A stretch of DNA of 64,000 nucleotides from Rhodamnia argentea (GCF_020921035.1 NC_063159.1:22203782-22267781), one strand, 5' to 3'; positions 1 to 12,278 are shown, numbered from the stretch's first letter. Numbers and translations are program-made. Notes: generated by a model from the letters alone, not told the origin.

Positions 1-964
1 GAAAGGAAAGCATCTGGTACACCGGTCTTGTAAAGGAGTCCAACGACGGCAATACTGTTCTTAACATCTGGGTCTGTGCTTACATGAACCATGTGCATCT
101 CCAATGCATACCTAAATACGCATACAAAATTATTGTTAATATTATCCACCCGAAGACGAACGTAGATGATGCTCATGGAGATATGCAATGAGTCCAGTAA
201 ATGTATCAAGAGTGCGTTCGTTTCAATGAAAGTGTTCTCTCTGGGAATTGGTTTTCGTGAATTTCACTCGTTTATTTCGCCGAAAATAACTTAGTCAATG
301 GAAAATTCATACATAACATTAGGAAAGTGAATTCCTAAATTTAAAGAGGTGAAAATACTCTCCCGAATTACTCATATGGAATTTTTTAATATTTTATTTT
401 ATAATTTATATTTCATATTATTTTATTTTATTTTATTATTTTCTTCTTCCTCCGCCGGTCGTGGGGCCTCGGTGATGGCTAGCAACCGGCCACAGACGTT
501 GGCCGGCGAGATGGAGCTCTCTTGTGGCTGCCGCCGACTAGTCGTAATGCCAACTGGTCGCAATGGAAGGAGAAAGAAAAATAAAAAGAAAGAACATAAA
601 TAATTTAAAATTTTAATTTTTTTTAAGCATGAGATAAAGTCATATGATTGAAATTATTTTTCAATTGAAATCTAAATACCAGAAAACCATTTCGGTCATA
701 TATCACTGAACATAGGAAAAGTAATCATTTTTTTTTTAAAATTGATTTTTCGAAAAGCATTTCCTTTTCATGAAGTTTTCCTCCAACTAAATGCACCCTA
801 AAATCAACTTTAAAAGGATCCGGTGAGATTTACATGGAATTCACTATGGTGCTCATCAATTTTCATGGTCCAGGTTCATATTATTGCAAGTACAATATTT
901 GTATTTATATTTATATTTATTTTGCAAGTATAATATTAATTGACTAATGATTGCATGTTTCTGT

Positions 965-1021
<57 letters not shown>

Positions 1022-2147
1022 TTCTGCCGTTAATGGAATGCTCGGAAGGGGAATGCCAGTGACATTGTTGGAGAAAATATTCAGTGCCATTAATTTTAAT
1101 TGATCCAACATTGCCCAGGTCCCATTGAAGCTGCTCTCGATCACACATACAACAAGTAATTAGCTGTGTAATCTCCTTTTTTTTTTTTTTTTTTTTTGCA
1201 AACATCTAGAGACCAAAAGACATAAACAATTGCTTTTAAACGTGTTAGGTGTTCAAAGGGCTATTTTGTTTGGGTTAAAGCCAAGGCAAAACATGCTTTG
1301 AAACCGAAAGAATCTCCCATTTGTACAGACATAAAATCCAATGTAAACACATAGACAGAGCGAGAGAGAGAGAGAGAGAGAGAGACGCAGGAGTATGAAT
1401 TAGATGCGAAATAAAACTTACAGAAATGTCGTGGCCTCTGTTCTTGAGGGTCGCATTGCCGGGCTTGTAGCTCCTCTCTATCTCCCCCAGCTTCGGAATC
1501 ACCTTCACTCTCTGGCTCGACAGGTCAATCGGCGACTGCATTCCGCCTTTCTTGCACGCTTCCCACTCTTTCCTCAGCTCCCCCCAGTGCGCCGGCCCCT
1601 TCTCGCTCCCGGCTATGTAGTCGAACTCCCTCTCATCCTCTTCGCAGTATACAGACATCACCACACAAGTTATTACAACTGTGTCTGTCATTTGTTACTA
1701 TATGAAAAAAGATCGTGTTCATCGTGTTCTTCAGGCCTCTGATTGGTAGGCTGGACATCACCCACATGCAAATTTTACTAATTAATACACAGGCAGCTAA
1801 CCAATTTCCGTATCTGTACCTCCCAACATAGAAAGCCCGGTTTCCCTGTGGCCAAAAATTGACGAAAATATAGCAAAAACAAAGTTTTGCGCCAGTTATA
1901 TTGATTTCATCAGAACATTAGTCAGCTGCAGCAGATTTTCGAATCTGACATGGCACAAATCATGTATCTAATGCAGTCTAACTTTCATGTTTTCTTCTTT
2001 TTTTGGCTGTGTAGCAAAAGAATGAAATGAGAAGGTCGGGGCATTACCAACTTCTACGGGCATGGTCGATGTTGCTGTGCTCACCAGCGCAAGAAGAAAG
2101 AGGAGGGGAAAAGCAGAAAAGAGGATGGGTTTGCTTCGGTTCTTCAT
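1..2147 (-). CDS. Alpha-type carbonic anhydrase, four of its exons, 3' end outside window
   Basis: Interconverts CO2 and bicarbonate; plant alpha-type enzymes are usually secreted or plastid-targeted zinc proteins. Exons on the minus strand: 2048-2147, 1422-1639, 1021-1130 and 1-111 (runs off the edge). All junctions are GT/AG and phases agree (1, 0, 2). Exon 1 encodes a start Met and a hydrophobic signal peptide of about 27 residues. Exon 2 has the family features [11 protein letters not shown], a conserved Cys, QSPIDL and NRGHDI. Exon 3 has CHWHSPSEH, with two zinc-ligand His. Exon 4 has LEMHMVH, with the third zinc His, then a stretch ending in the family's GVPDAF-like region. No stop or frameshift is visible in the part present. 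A TATA box lies about 100 bp upstream. The C-terminal exons, including the NxRPxQ region, are beyond position 1. Confidence 0.93.
968..1017. repeat. (GA)n microsatellite at a splice donor
   Basis: About 25 uninterrupted GA units inside the third intron of the carbonic anhydrase gene. On the coding strand the tract is (TC)n and starts only a few bases after the GT donor that follows exon 3. A shorter (GA)n tract lies at about 1361-1385 in the preceding intron. Confidence 0.95.
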
Positions 2148-2242
2148 GCCGATCTTCGATGCGACGCGACCGATGATTCGACCAAAGAACAAATCGGTCT
2201 TCGGGTACAGATTATGGGAAGAGAGAAGGGGTGGTTCTTGAG

Positions 2243-2251
2243 CTTTATAAG
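2243..2251 (-). promoter_or_regulatory. Probable TATA box of the carbonic anhydrase gene
   Basis: The minus strand reads TTATAAAGC here, about 100 bp upstream of the start codon at 2147, which is a normal plant TATA-to-ATG distance. No other TATA-like string is closer in a sensible position. Confidence 0.55.
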
Positions 2252-3200
2252 CACGCACTGAGGTTTGGATCGGAGGAGGGAGTATTGGTGAGAAAAAAAA
2301 CTCTCTTGCTGGAAGTGTGAAGGAGACGACCAGACAGTGTCCTGGGAAGCAAATTACATTTGGTTGCTGTGGAGCAAGAAACATCGTCGCACCTTCGACG
2401 GATTCAAACGAAGTGGGAACGACGTGGGTCCGATGTTGTGGACTCCAACTAATTATGAGTAATCAAATGGTTTTATTTTGTGAATTAACTGTTTTGGAGA
2501 GTGACAACCGAGTAACACGCGGTAGGATAACGTGACAACATAAGAACTATTTTTGTTGGAACCTTTTGGATTTATATTTTCTTTTTAATCTTAAAAAATT
2601 ACCCGATCACGTTTAGGGATGCGTTCATTTCGCGAAAATGATAGATGTGCGGAACTTTTTTCAAAAAATAATTGCTCATATCGCAAACAAAAAAAAAATG
2701 AATGGAGAGTTTATCCATCGCCTAATTAGGCATAAATTGTTATCCATGATGAAAATTTTGTGTTGATTAGTTTTTCTAAACGACATAAGCAATTATTTTT
2801 TAGGAATATTTTTCAAATTGTTCATTTTTTGCGAAATGTGCAGACCCTCAATCTTTAAAATAGTTAAGAATTTTTAATGTTTCAAATACGGTCTAGTATG
2901 TCCATTGTGTTCATATAATAATTGCTCAACATGCTTGCGTAGTGTCTTACGTCGTATTCCGTTCACTTTCTTTCATTTTTTTTTTTTTTTTTTTTTTTTT
3001 TTGGCTTTTTGTTGCGTTTGCGGGGAAGCTAAACTTAGGGGATCACGTACGGATTTGGAGGACAAACTTGACTTCGCGACCTCTCTTTTAACATTTTCTT
3101 TTCTTTAATTACCGACCACGTACGGAATAAAATAAACTAAGCATCGCAAATTAATGGTGTCGTGCAGACGAAAGTTTCTCTCGCAGTTTTCACTTGAATA
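2252..3200. other. Intergenic DNA without recognised genes
   Basis: AT-rich sequence upstream of the carbonic anhydrase. It contains a poly-T run at about 2978-3002 and a loose inverted arrangement of 'gcgaaatg/aaaaat' strings near 2620-2840, possibly an old MITE. No reading frame resembles a known protein. Confidence 0.6.
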
Positions 3201-3204
3201 GACA

Positions 3205-3495
3205 ATGCCAAATGGATCCGTGGGCCCGTTGACCGGCCCGGAACCGGCCCGTTGACCGGGCCCACGGTTCCAACCCGGTTTTAAAAAAAAAAAAAGGAGT
3301 AGGTTTGATAAAAAGAGTAATTGGGCTTTGGAACCGGCGGTTCCGAACCGGAACCGGAACCGGCCCGGAACCGGCGGTTCCAAACCCGGAACCGGAACCG
3401 GCTCTTCAAGGGCCGGTTCCGGTTCCACCTTTTTTTGGAACCGGAACCGCCGATTCCTGAACCGGAACCGGCGGTTCCGTCAAACCGGCCCCCTC
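3205..3495. repeat. CCGGTT/GGAACC-rich simple palindromic repeat
   Basis: Dense tandem and inverted runs of GGAACC, GGTTCC and CCGG, broken by a short A-tract near 3285. Six-frame translations give Asn-Arg or Pro-Glu repeats on both strands, a sign of low-complexity DNA and not of coding. The same base motif forms the interior of the hAT-type MITE at 16920-17407, so this may be a degraded relative. I cannot find matching TIRs or a target duplication here. Confidence 0.7.
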
Positions 3496-4839
3496 TACTT
3501 GAATATGACTTTCTCGTTCAGCTTCGTCGAAAAGAAAATCCAAATTGTTTTCGCCAACACAGATAGCAGCCCACCTCATTTGTATGGAAGAAAAGTATAA
3601 AAAAGTATTAAATCTGCTGCATTGATATTGTAAACTCCATAAACTTTTCCGTTGGATCAATTTAGTCTTAAACCTTTTGTATTTGTGACAATTGAGTCCA
3701 TCCTGAAATTTTTAGCTAGAAATCGTTGATGTGGACGTCGGTCATCCTACGTGGAGCAACCGACACTGAAGTAAACATTTTTAATAATTTTTTTTAGAAA
3801 AATGAATACGACGACCCTCGTAGAAATCAAAAGAAATAGTGCACAATCTTGATAGATATGTAAACTCTTCTATGTCTTTTAATTTTCTATATCAGGTCCA
3901 TACCCTTTTATGCTGTGGTTTAATAGCTCTTAGCGGAGGAGGTTTTTGAGATTTTGAAATTTTTTTGTTCTATAATTTGTAACTGTATGTCTATATCCAA
4001 TTTAATCACCAAACAAGACACTAATATAAGAAAAACCTAAAAAATTCTTCTATCTAATCATGTCCTGCTCATATATTTTTTTTAATTCCAGCATCAAATG
4101 TAGCTGCACATACTTCAATGGATATTGTGCACAGCTGGAGATGGGAGTTTTGTCCTTCAAATGTTGTAAAGTGGGATGGTCCTAACAATGTCCATTATTG
4201 AACTTATGCGTAGACAGCCTTTGCCCTATACAAGAATGTTTGGATTAGCATATGTTAACTAGTGTCTTGAGATACATCTTTAGTATGCATGATTTAAAAA
4301 AAAAAACGTCGATGTTTGATAAAAGAAAAAGTAAAAATTTAATATCTATCTCGTCAGTTGGGCTTACATTTAAAGAGGGGGAAAAGGGACAAAAAGAAGA
4401 AGAAGAGAAAACAAAGAAAAAGAGGAAAAAATTACAACTCATAATTCGCAACTTACACTTATAATCAAATGTTAATTTAGCGTCTTGCGCGTTACGCCAT
4501 ATAAAACCGATGAATGATCAACACGTTTTCTTGTCTTTCTCGTCGGAGAAAGATCAGCCCACCAACCGGAGATATTTAAAGGACAATTAACTATTCACCT
4601 AATGCACCACCAAATCAAAACACGAACCACAAGCTAAATAGCTGGCGTTTGGTATCTGTTGAGCAAATTGCTGTTGATATTCTCTTGAACACTACAAAAG
4701 AATGGACATAAGATCATTGTTTGGCTATCTCTAAGAAGTAAATGATCATTTGCTCAATTTTGACTGAAAATCGATGACGTAAATATTTTTAATAAACTTT
4801 ATTGAAAATTTATTATTTTAGTTATTCTTTTCTTTTCTT

Positions 4840-5215
4840 TTTTTTTATTTTGGCCAGCGATGGTTGCCGGCAACCCTCGCCGGCCACTAGACGAAGGCCA
4901 CCTCGGCTGTGGCTACAATGGCCTCACTTAGGGCCACTACGGCCGCGTATGAGTTTGCGTAGGCCTTCATTTAGTGGCCGGCGAGGGTTGTCAACAACCC
5001 TAACGACCAAAGTGGAGGAAAAATAATTAAAAATATATCCACGTCGGCGTCAAGCGAGATCGATATCCACATTAGTGATTTCGAGCCAAAATTAGTCGGA
5101 TTGACTGAATTAGTACCAATGCAAAAAAAATTATGACTAAATTGGTCCAATTGAAAAGTTTAAGAATGAATTAGTACATGTGCGATAAGTCTATGACTTT
5201 TTTTGGACTTTTCCC
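4840..5215. repeat. Dispersed repeat with GC-rich head and AT-rich tail
   Basis: A GC-rich part with GGCCGGCGAGGG-like strings (about 4860-5010) is followed by a tail with 'ccacgtcggcgtca' and 'aattggtccaattgaaaagttta' phrases. The same two-part organisation recurs at about 25370-25935, 29375-29660, 40525-40810, 53578-54005 and 57290-57500, and a partial tail at 3640-3770. No coding capacity is visible; it behaves as a non-autonomous element of unknown class. Confidence 0.65.
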
Positions 5216-5318
5216 GAGAAATGGTATACACTAACCATTCACGCCCTTAGATTCATACATTTAGATACTGCGAAAGAAAATATTTTCTGTCCAACTTGAT
5301 CAAAGTAGGAATCAATAA

Positions 5319-5875
5319 GAGGAAATTTTTAAACAAAGGCTCTAAGCATTCTCATTTTCTCAAAACAGAAGTGGCCCTTGTTTTAAATAAAGGCCTCAAG
5401 TTTCCTCATTATCTCAAATAGGGGCCTGAAGTGGCCATGACCGTTTATGATAAGGGCATGATTTCACGGGCTGGCCGGCTAGATATTCCCACCGATCGGG
5501 AGAATTTTTGTCAAAATACAACTTTAACCTAATTTTTAGTTAAATTAAATTAAAAATTTTAAAAAAATAAAAGTGAAAAGAAATGAAACCCTCCCGCCCG
5601 TGTTTCATTTCTTTTCACTTTTAGTTTTTTTTAAATTTTTGAAAAACTAAAAAAAATAAAAAAAAAATCAAATGACCAAAATGCCCCTAATAATGAGTGA
5701 GTCAGGCCCGTTTTTTAGACTGAAAAGGTCACTCATGCCCTTATTTGAAAGAGTGTCCACCTCATGTTCTTATTTGAGATAATGAGGACACTTCTGATTT
5801 TTATTTGAAACAAAGTCAACTTTAGGCCTTATTTGAGAAAGGAAGGTATTTCGGGCCCTTTTTTGAAATTTTCTC
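5319..5875. mobile_element. Non-autonomous fold-back element (MULE-like)
   Basis: The two ends are inverted copies: the left end begins GAGGAAATTTTTAAACAAAG, and the right end reads as GAGAAAATTTCAAAAAAGG on the other strand. The phrases on converging 'ttatttgaaa' arms are also inverted. Flanks are atcaataag at 5311-5319 and atcaataaa at 5876-5884, a near-perfect 8-9 bp target duplication, as expected for Mutator or hAT superfamilies. There is no coding sequence. Confidence 0.65.
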
Positions 5876-5884
5876 ATCAATAAA

Positions 5885-6590
5885 GGATGTTAAGAGACCG
5901 AAGCCTTTTGCTCATAATCCTGACTAGAATAGCTATCCATAGTAGCAGCCAGTTCTTGAGCCAATACTTCAACAGAACAATGCAGCAAGTCCATTAAATT
6001 ATATAGGGTGCGTCTCTGCTCATTTCCTTGCTCGAAGAAAATTGTTCAGTGAGAATGCCAAGCATACGTCGCGTAGCATAAGAAACCTTACTATCTAAGC
6101 GAGTTCCTTTGAATATTTACTGGACTAAAAGTTTCATCCTAGTCCTAGATTGAGCTCAAGGAAGAGGCTGTCTCAGTTTGGATAAGATTAGAGACTTGGG
6201 TCTTGGAGCTTTAAGGGTCTAGCAGTAGCAGTCGGTTCTGTTGATATGTGCTTGTTGAAGGGTAATTCATGCCAAATTTGAAGGAAGTTAGCATTGTCGA
6301 CAACGAGGATTCGCGACAGTGAGTGTCCCTAAGGGAAGTGATTGGGATAGCGACGAAGTGAACAAGAGAGAGCTTCTCAAGTGACGTTGGATAAGGAAAA
6401 GCAAAGGGGGCATGTTTTTCGAAATACATTTCTGTGACAAATATAGCGTGCGCCATGTATTGGTCCAGCTGAACTTGCCTGATCTGATATTTCTATAGCA
6501 CTCCTTACATAACTTATGGTACAGACAAGGCAAGGTCAAGAATCACATATTACTACTTTGCGGCTTCAGTAAATGATACAAACAAATGTA
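5885..6590. other. Spacer between fold-back element and carbonic anhydrase relic
   Basis: Short open stretches occur on both strands, but none matches a family I recognise. It may include 3' flanking sequence of the broken carbonic anhydrase at 6597-6843. Confidence 0.5.
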
Positions 6591-6596
6591 TAGAAA

Positions 6597-6843
6597 TCAA
6601 TTCAAATTGACGTTCTCGAGGTGCGGTCGGTAGAGACGAATCTCTCGTCCGTTCAGTGCTTGGATAGGTCGAGCGTTCTTCTCGGAATCCTGCAATCGAA
6701 GATTATTAGAGAGTGACCAGGAAGGGTTGGATTGAATTCATGAGGCTGAGAAAGTAATTTGGGCACACTCACGTCATCCACGGCCTCTCACAGTAACTTG
6801 ACTTGATCCATTGAGACGTTGCTGATCTGGTTAATCATTGAAC
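6597..6843 (-). pseudogene. Last two exons of a second alpha-carbonic anhydrase, broken
   Basis: The final exon (6597-6689) encodes 30 residues plus a stop and contains NARPIQ, the C-terminal signature of alpha-carbonic anhydrases. The preceding exon (6773 to about 6843) encodes QISNVSMDQVKLL and then an in-frame TGA (6788-6790) where the family usually has Arg, followed by EAVDD and a GT donor. Intron ends are GT and AG. Upstream on this strand the homology stops abruptly at about 6845, where the repeated S block of the P450 array begins. It cannot be the end of the first carbonic anhydrase, whose exons run in the other direction off the left edge. It is therefore a truncated tandem copy. 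Confidence 0.8.
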
Positions 6844-6859
6844 ACCCCAAGGGTTAGGA

Positions 6860-9781
6860 TTTAATTGACAAACTTAAAAGATTTAGGACTTAATTGGTAA
6901 AAATACAATAAGTTTAGGACTTTTTGGACTATTTTTCTGCAAATTCTTTCTTCGCCTTTAACTCGCTAACTCGTAAGTAGACTTATGCTGGTTAGTTACA
7001 AACTTTATTGTAAATTAATTTTCCCACAACCAATTTTTGTTCTTGAGTGGATAATTTTTACAGAACCAGTAACTTTCATTCCACTTGTAAGTTGATAAAT
7101 TCCTTAGTTTGCAGGTAACTTACTCCGTCAAAGTAGAGCTATGTGGGTGCATCTTTAGTTTCACTCACTGCTCTCTATTTTCACTGTATATTTGAATGAT
7201 AAATTTTGAAGCATTTAATCGAACTTATTACAGCTGAAGCATTCAACCAACTCCCACCTAGTTACAGGTTTAATCCGAGACTTTAAAAGCTCGCACTAGT
7301 ATTCGCGTGAATTACAACTTACAAGATTGCGGTCAAGGGTACTTTCGTTAAAGGGCATAATGCACATGATGAGCACTTCCCACTTAAGAATTACGTGCAT
7401 TGCACATTTTGATATGAAAAACAAAAAGTTATTGGCGCTAACAACTGAAAATCTGCATGTTACTGGTGGTAAAGTGTAAGGAGTTGAAAGTTTAGGGTTT
7501 AACTTGTAAGAAGGTAAGAGTTTAGGAGAGTAAACGCTAAAGGTCCAGGATTTGATGATGTATAAGAGAGTAAGAATTTAGTGTTGTAAAATGAAGGACT
7601 TTGAATTTTAGGGTTTATGAGGTAAGAGGGTGGAAGTTGAAGTGCTTTCTTCGTTGTTGAAAAGAAGCACAAAACCTCTTCCTCATTCTACTCCTTGACC
7701 AGAACACGATCACGACCCCCTTTACCATCTTTAGTTGTATTCCGATCTATGATGACGAGTCCAATTTTGAGCAACAGCTCCAAAGTTTCTTCATTCTAAT
7801 CTTTCCTCATGGCTTCGTAGTGATCTACTTAAGTGATCTATAGTCACGATGTTCAAGTAGGCTTGTCAAATGGGTATTTTTGATTTAGGTGGATAAAAAA
7901 TGGGTTCTACCCAAATGGGTTTGTTTGATTTAGGTGGATAAAATATGGGTCCTACCCAAATTGACCTATTCAACCTTATAAATCTATTTTTATGTTATAT
8001 AATTTCAGCAACCCATGCATGATCCAATCAAGATCCAACCCAACTCAAATCAACCCATGTCCTCCTCTGCTCTTCATCTTCGTCTCTTCTTCACCCCTAA
8101 AGTCCCCCACAAAACTGTTCCCTCCCCACTGCCAATGTCCACTATCACCGCCATCCTCAATTGGGTACTCCAAAATCTTGAGGTAAAGAATTTTGAAGTC
8201 ATTCCTTATAGGGAAAAGAAATTTATAATCTAGTAAAAAGGCTTGAAGAGTTGAAATCGGGATCTTTGACTCCAATACCAATTTGAATTTAACTTCGTAA
8301 TCGGGTTCCATTTTATCGTTTTAGATGAGGCGGATAAGCGGTACTAAGCTATCTCATCAAGAGTTTAAAGTGCAAGAGATGATTCAAAGATTGTGAAAGA
8401 TAATAAAAAAAATTAAGTTTTTAAATTACTCAAATGGAAGCTGGTAACCTAAAACTAGTTGGTAAAGTTAATCGGAGAAAGTTAGTCCAACTAAGTTTGG
8501 TAATTTCTAAAAGGGTTAATACCATGAAAAATCCTAAACTAGTACACATGTGACAAATTTACCCTAAATTATTATTTTTACCATGAAAAACCCCAAACCG
8601 GTACACCTATGACAAATTTACCCCAAACTATTTTTTTGACCACCAAAAATCCTAAACTGGTATATATGTGACAAATTTATCCTAAACTAATTTTTTTTAC
8701 CACGAAATAGCCCAAACTGGTACACCTATGACAAATTTACCCCCAATTAAATTGATTTAATATCACAAAAAATCTCAAATTGATAAACTTATGACAAACA
8801 GAGGGTCAAAACCCCATACCGGTATACCTGTCAAGCGTCACGTGTCATCAAATTAGCAATTTGACGGTTAAATTTTAAAAAAATTAACGGATGGTAAATT
8901 TGTCACATGTGTACTAGTTTAGGGTAAATTTGTCACAAGTGTACCAGTTTGGGATTTTTTGTGATCAAAAAAATAATTTGGGGTAAATTTGTCACAAATG
9001 TACTAGTTTGGGGTTTTCCGTGGTATTAACCATTTCTAAAATGAGTAATTAAACTTTAGGCATCTCTAAAAAATGCAACTAAAAGTTTCTAAACAATAAA
9101 GATAGCTGGTAAATATAACAAGTATCAAAATAAATGGAAGTAACACAAATTAGAGGCAGTACCCAATTACTAGGTGATTATTTTATGAGAGAAAAGTTGG
9201 TAAATCACGCTGATTTAGGTTAGTAACCTCTAAATAAGAGTTAATAAGCATTAGGGGTTGCTAACCAAAGAAAATAGTGTAATAACTCAATCGAAAAGTT
9301 GGTAATTTACACAAAATTAAATGTTGATAAGCAACTCAATTGAGAGTTGGTAACCCCAACTTAGTTGTTAATTTGACCTAACCTTAGATGATAAGCCACT
9401 CTAAAGAGGTTGATAATTTGATATTACAGTTAACAATTTTTAAAATTTGGTACCTTAGTATGCAAATTAGTAATTTGCAAATTTCGGAAAAAAATTGGTA
9501 ATTTATTAACAAGGTACCCGTAAAAATAATTCACTAGATATTTTATTCTACCTAAGCTATTTTGACACTTCCCAATGCTATTTTAGATTTAACAGCACGG
9601 AAGAAAGTCTCGGTATTAGACGAAACAATAAAATTAGGCGATTAATCTTCCCAGCTATCCGTAGTGTAAAGCAGCATATAGGAGCAGTTAAGAGGAGAGG
9701 AATAATGTCTTCATCGGGAATATCTAAAGAAGAACGTGAACCACAACATGAGTTGAGCGGCCAAAAATGGGATCGATTCCG
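6860..9781. repeat. S block, copy 1, left part (unit 1 of the array)
   Basis: Non-coding sequence found again, nearly colinear, at 29570-31970 and at 40720-41433 plus 46642-48340. It starts with the 'ttaggacttaattggtaaaa' tail of the dispersed repeat and includes a duplicated ~52-bp 'aaatgggt..gatttaggtggata' motif near 7870-7970. It then continues as AT-rich DNA with many ggtaa/ttacc strings. Short reading frames such as 7992-8186 are identical in all copies but resemble nothing known. It is interrupted by a MITE at 8513-9031 and ends at copia-1. Confidence 0.85.
8513..9031. mobile_element. MULE-like MITE with long inverted repeats
   Basis: The ends GGTTAATACC and GGTATTAACC start inverted repeats of about 55 bp that include 'aaactagtacac.tgtgacaaatttaccc'. 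Between them are several ~60-bp direct repeats of the same phrase. A 10-bp duplication atttctaaaa flanks the element (8503-8512 and 9032-9041). The sister units have a single uninterrupted copy of this target at about 31220 and 47588, proving insertion. The 9-10 bp duplication fits Mutator-type elements. Confidence 0.85.
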
Positions 9782-10582
9782 TGTTGGAAAAAAATTAATG
9801 GAAGGGAGTAACAATGTGGTCGGATTTTGAGACGTGTAATCACTCTCTTTTAGGATCAATTTGCCCCACAAAGTTGCTACGGGTTTCTGGCAAATTCCCT
9901 TAAGGATACAACAAAGTCGCGATGAGATTCTTGGATAGCAATTCCAGTAAATCTCCTAAAACTCTCTACGAAACAATGAAGATTGGTTGTCTCTCTTTTG
10001 AAGGAAAATGAAAGAAATAAAAAGTTGACTCGGAAATTGAACAGAATTGTCCTTTATATAACACTAATAGAACACACCTCTTGGTGTCCAAAGCGCCCAT
10101 GTACGAACGTACCTATTCATGTCCGAAACATCGCACTTATTCATATCCGAAACATCGCACCAATTCATCTCCGAAACATTACAATTCGGACATGACTGTT
10201 CGTGAGTGATAACAATCATTCAAACACAACCGTTCGTAAGTGACAACCGTCATTCGGACGCAACTGTTCATGTCTGAAGAGTCATAATTAATAATATAGA
10301 ATATAAATATTAAAAGAATTGATTTCGAAAGGAAAAGTAATAATAATAATTAAGGTTTATTTCCGTCCGCGGCGCGCAAGCGTGCAAAGTGCTAAGTGTG
10401 TCTAATAATCGCGTCAAAATCGCGCAATCACACGCGGGTATAGTGGGGTCTAGCCCACTTGCCCATTTCTTTATTCTGAAAGACCATTGTGACCTTCTAA
10501 CTAATAAAGAGACTTGCACTCTTCTTTCTATCCTATGTGGGATTGAAAAGGCAGCTTTTGTTTTAATAAACAAACTTCAACA
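9782..10582 (-). repeat. copia-1 downstream (3') LTR
   Basis: 801 bp, bounded by TG/CA. Contains a TATA motif on the minus strand (TATATAAAGG, about 10051-10060) and 21-22 bp direct repeats of 'attcatatccgaaacatcgc' (10115-10175). It carries a single copy of the AATAATAATAATTAAGG motif that is expanded in the other LTR. Confidence 0.92.
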
Positions 10583-11165
10583 ATCTCCCACTTTGTTTGT
10601 AAAACAAATAATTTTTTTTTAAATATATTTTTTTAAATATGATATAGCCAAAATTTCATGAGATTAGTATACATACATGAAGGTCTCTTTCGAGTTAAAC
10701 CTTCATTTAGTGCAAGTATCTCAAAGTTCTTTCAAAGTCACAAGTAGCTGCTGGCTTTAAACTTGTTACTTTTAGTAATAGTACGGGACATCTTGCACAT
10801 ATATTAACCTCTTGTTTCAACGAGAAGTTTATAATATACTTAGCACTGTTATGGCCTTGTGCTTGTACCTTTTCATGAGCTCTCTAGAAAGCAACCATAA
10901 CTTTCGTAAGAAGCGGCACCACTTCTAAGCTCATATAGGTAAAGTATCAATCACGTGTTTCTGTTACTAATAAATACGATACATTAATGTATTACACTTC
11001 ATTAAGAATATAATTCAGCCTCTAAAAATGTAACAGAAAATACTGATTTCTCATGTCGGGGCTTATATCACTATTATACAATCACTTTCAGTAACTTGTT
11101 TTTACCCATTAAACCATATTACTAGTGATGTGCTAGTATTTGGTCGGGTTACCATTACTGGTGAT
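10583..11165 (-). other. copia-1 3' non-coding region
   Basis: Lies between the end of the RNase H frame and the 3' LTR on the minus strand. Contains the polypurine tract next to the LTR and otherwise AT-rich sequence without reading frames. Confidence 0.75.
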
Positions 11166-12278
11166 TTAATTAAATGGTTTCAACCCCATTTCTTTTGAGC
11201 TCATTATTACTACCTCTCTTGGTAGTGCCTTCGTGAAAGGGTCAGCCAAATTCTTGCTTGAACTTACATAGACAATTGTTATGGTACCATCTTTAATCAA
11301 TTGTTTTACATACTCATGTCTTAGACTAATATGCCTAGACTTACCATTATATGTGCTCCTATATGCTCTTGCCAAAGTAGCTTGATTATCACAATGGATA
11401 GAAATAGGAGGCATTGGACTAAGCCACAATTTGATATCTAACAACAAATTTCTAATCCATTCAGCCTCTTTCCCAGCTGCTGCTAAAGCTATAAATTCCG
11501 ATTCCATCGTTGAGTGAGATATACAAGTCTGTTTCTTGCTTGCCCAAGATACAGCACATCCTCCTAATGTGAAAATCCATCTAGAGGTAGAATGTTTATC
11601 TCCTACGCTTGTAATCCAACTAGCATCGGTGTATCCTTCTAGTACAGCCGGATAATTATTATAGAACAATCCCAAATTTTTGGTTCTCTTAAGATAGCCA
11701 AAAATTCTTGTAACAACATTCCAATGTTCTATACTTGGATTACTAGTGTATCTACTCAATTTACACACAGAAAATGCGATGTCGGGTCTAGTACAATGCA
11801 TCGCATACATTAAAGATCCTATAGCACTCGCATATTCAAGTTGTGCTACTGCCCTACCGGAATTATAATTTAGCTTCACATTGGGATCAAATGGAGTACT
11901 CGCCACTTTGTAACCAAGATGCTGAAATTTATTTAACATTTTTTCAATGTAATTTCCTTGGCTCAACGAGTAACCCCCACTATGCTTTTTTACTTTGATA
12001 CCCAATATAGTATCTACTTCACCCAAATCTTTCATTTTAAAGTTCGAAGTTAGATACTTTTTAGTCTCATTTACTCCGGTCATATTGGTTCCAAAAATAA
12101 GCATATCATCAACGTATAAGCAAATCAAGACTCCATAGTCTTTAGTGAACTTAGAGTAAATACACTTATCAGCACTATTATGTTTGAAGCCATTGGACAA
12201 TATGACTGAATCAAATTTCTCATGCCATCGCTTTGGAGCTTGCTTAAGTCTATAAAGAGATTTAATCAACTTATACAC
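11166..12278 (-). pseudogene. copia-1 reverse transcriptase C-terminal half and RNase H
   Basis: 370 codons. Starts within the RT thumb/palm junction with [14 protein letters not shown], followed by [10 protein letters not shown] with the YVDD catalytic motif. RNase H follows with [30 protein letters not shown] and HISLRHEYV. The frame continues that of the pieces at 12309-13109 and 13116-14081, so the polyprotein was interrupted by nonsense codons and not by rearrangement. Confidence 0.9.

Noticed and set aside
3321..3600. Open frames on both strands rich in Asn-Arg, Pro-Glu and Gly-Thr repeats
   Set aside because: They are translations of the GGAACC/CCGGTT low-complexity repeat; all frames are open because the repeat lacks stop codons.
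7992..8311. Short frames conserved in three S blocks (also 30708-31027 and 47071-47390)
   Set aside because: The copies are recent duplicates, so conservation is not evidence of selection. Both strands are open and there is no recognised domain.
10110..10270. Regular 21-22 bp repeats in the copia-1 LTR resembling a CRISPR-like array
   Set aside because: Only a few diverged repeats within a eukaryotic LTR, with no spacers of constant length and no cas genes.
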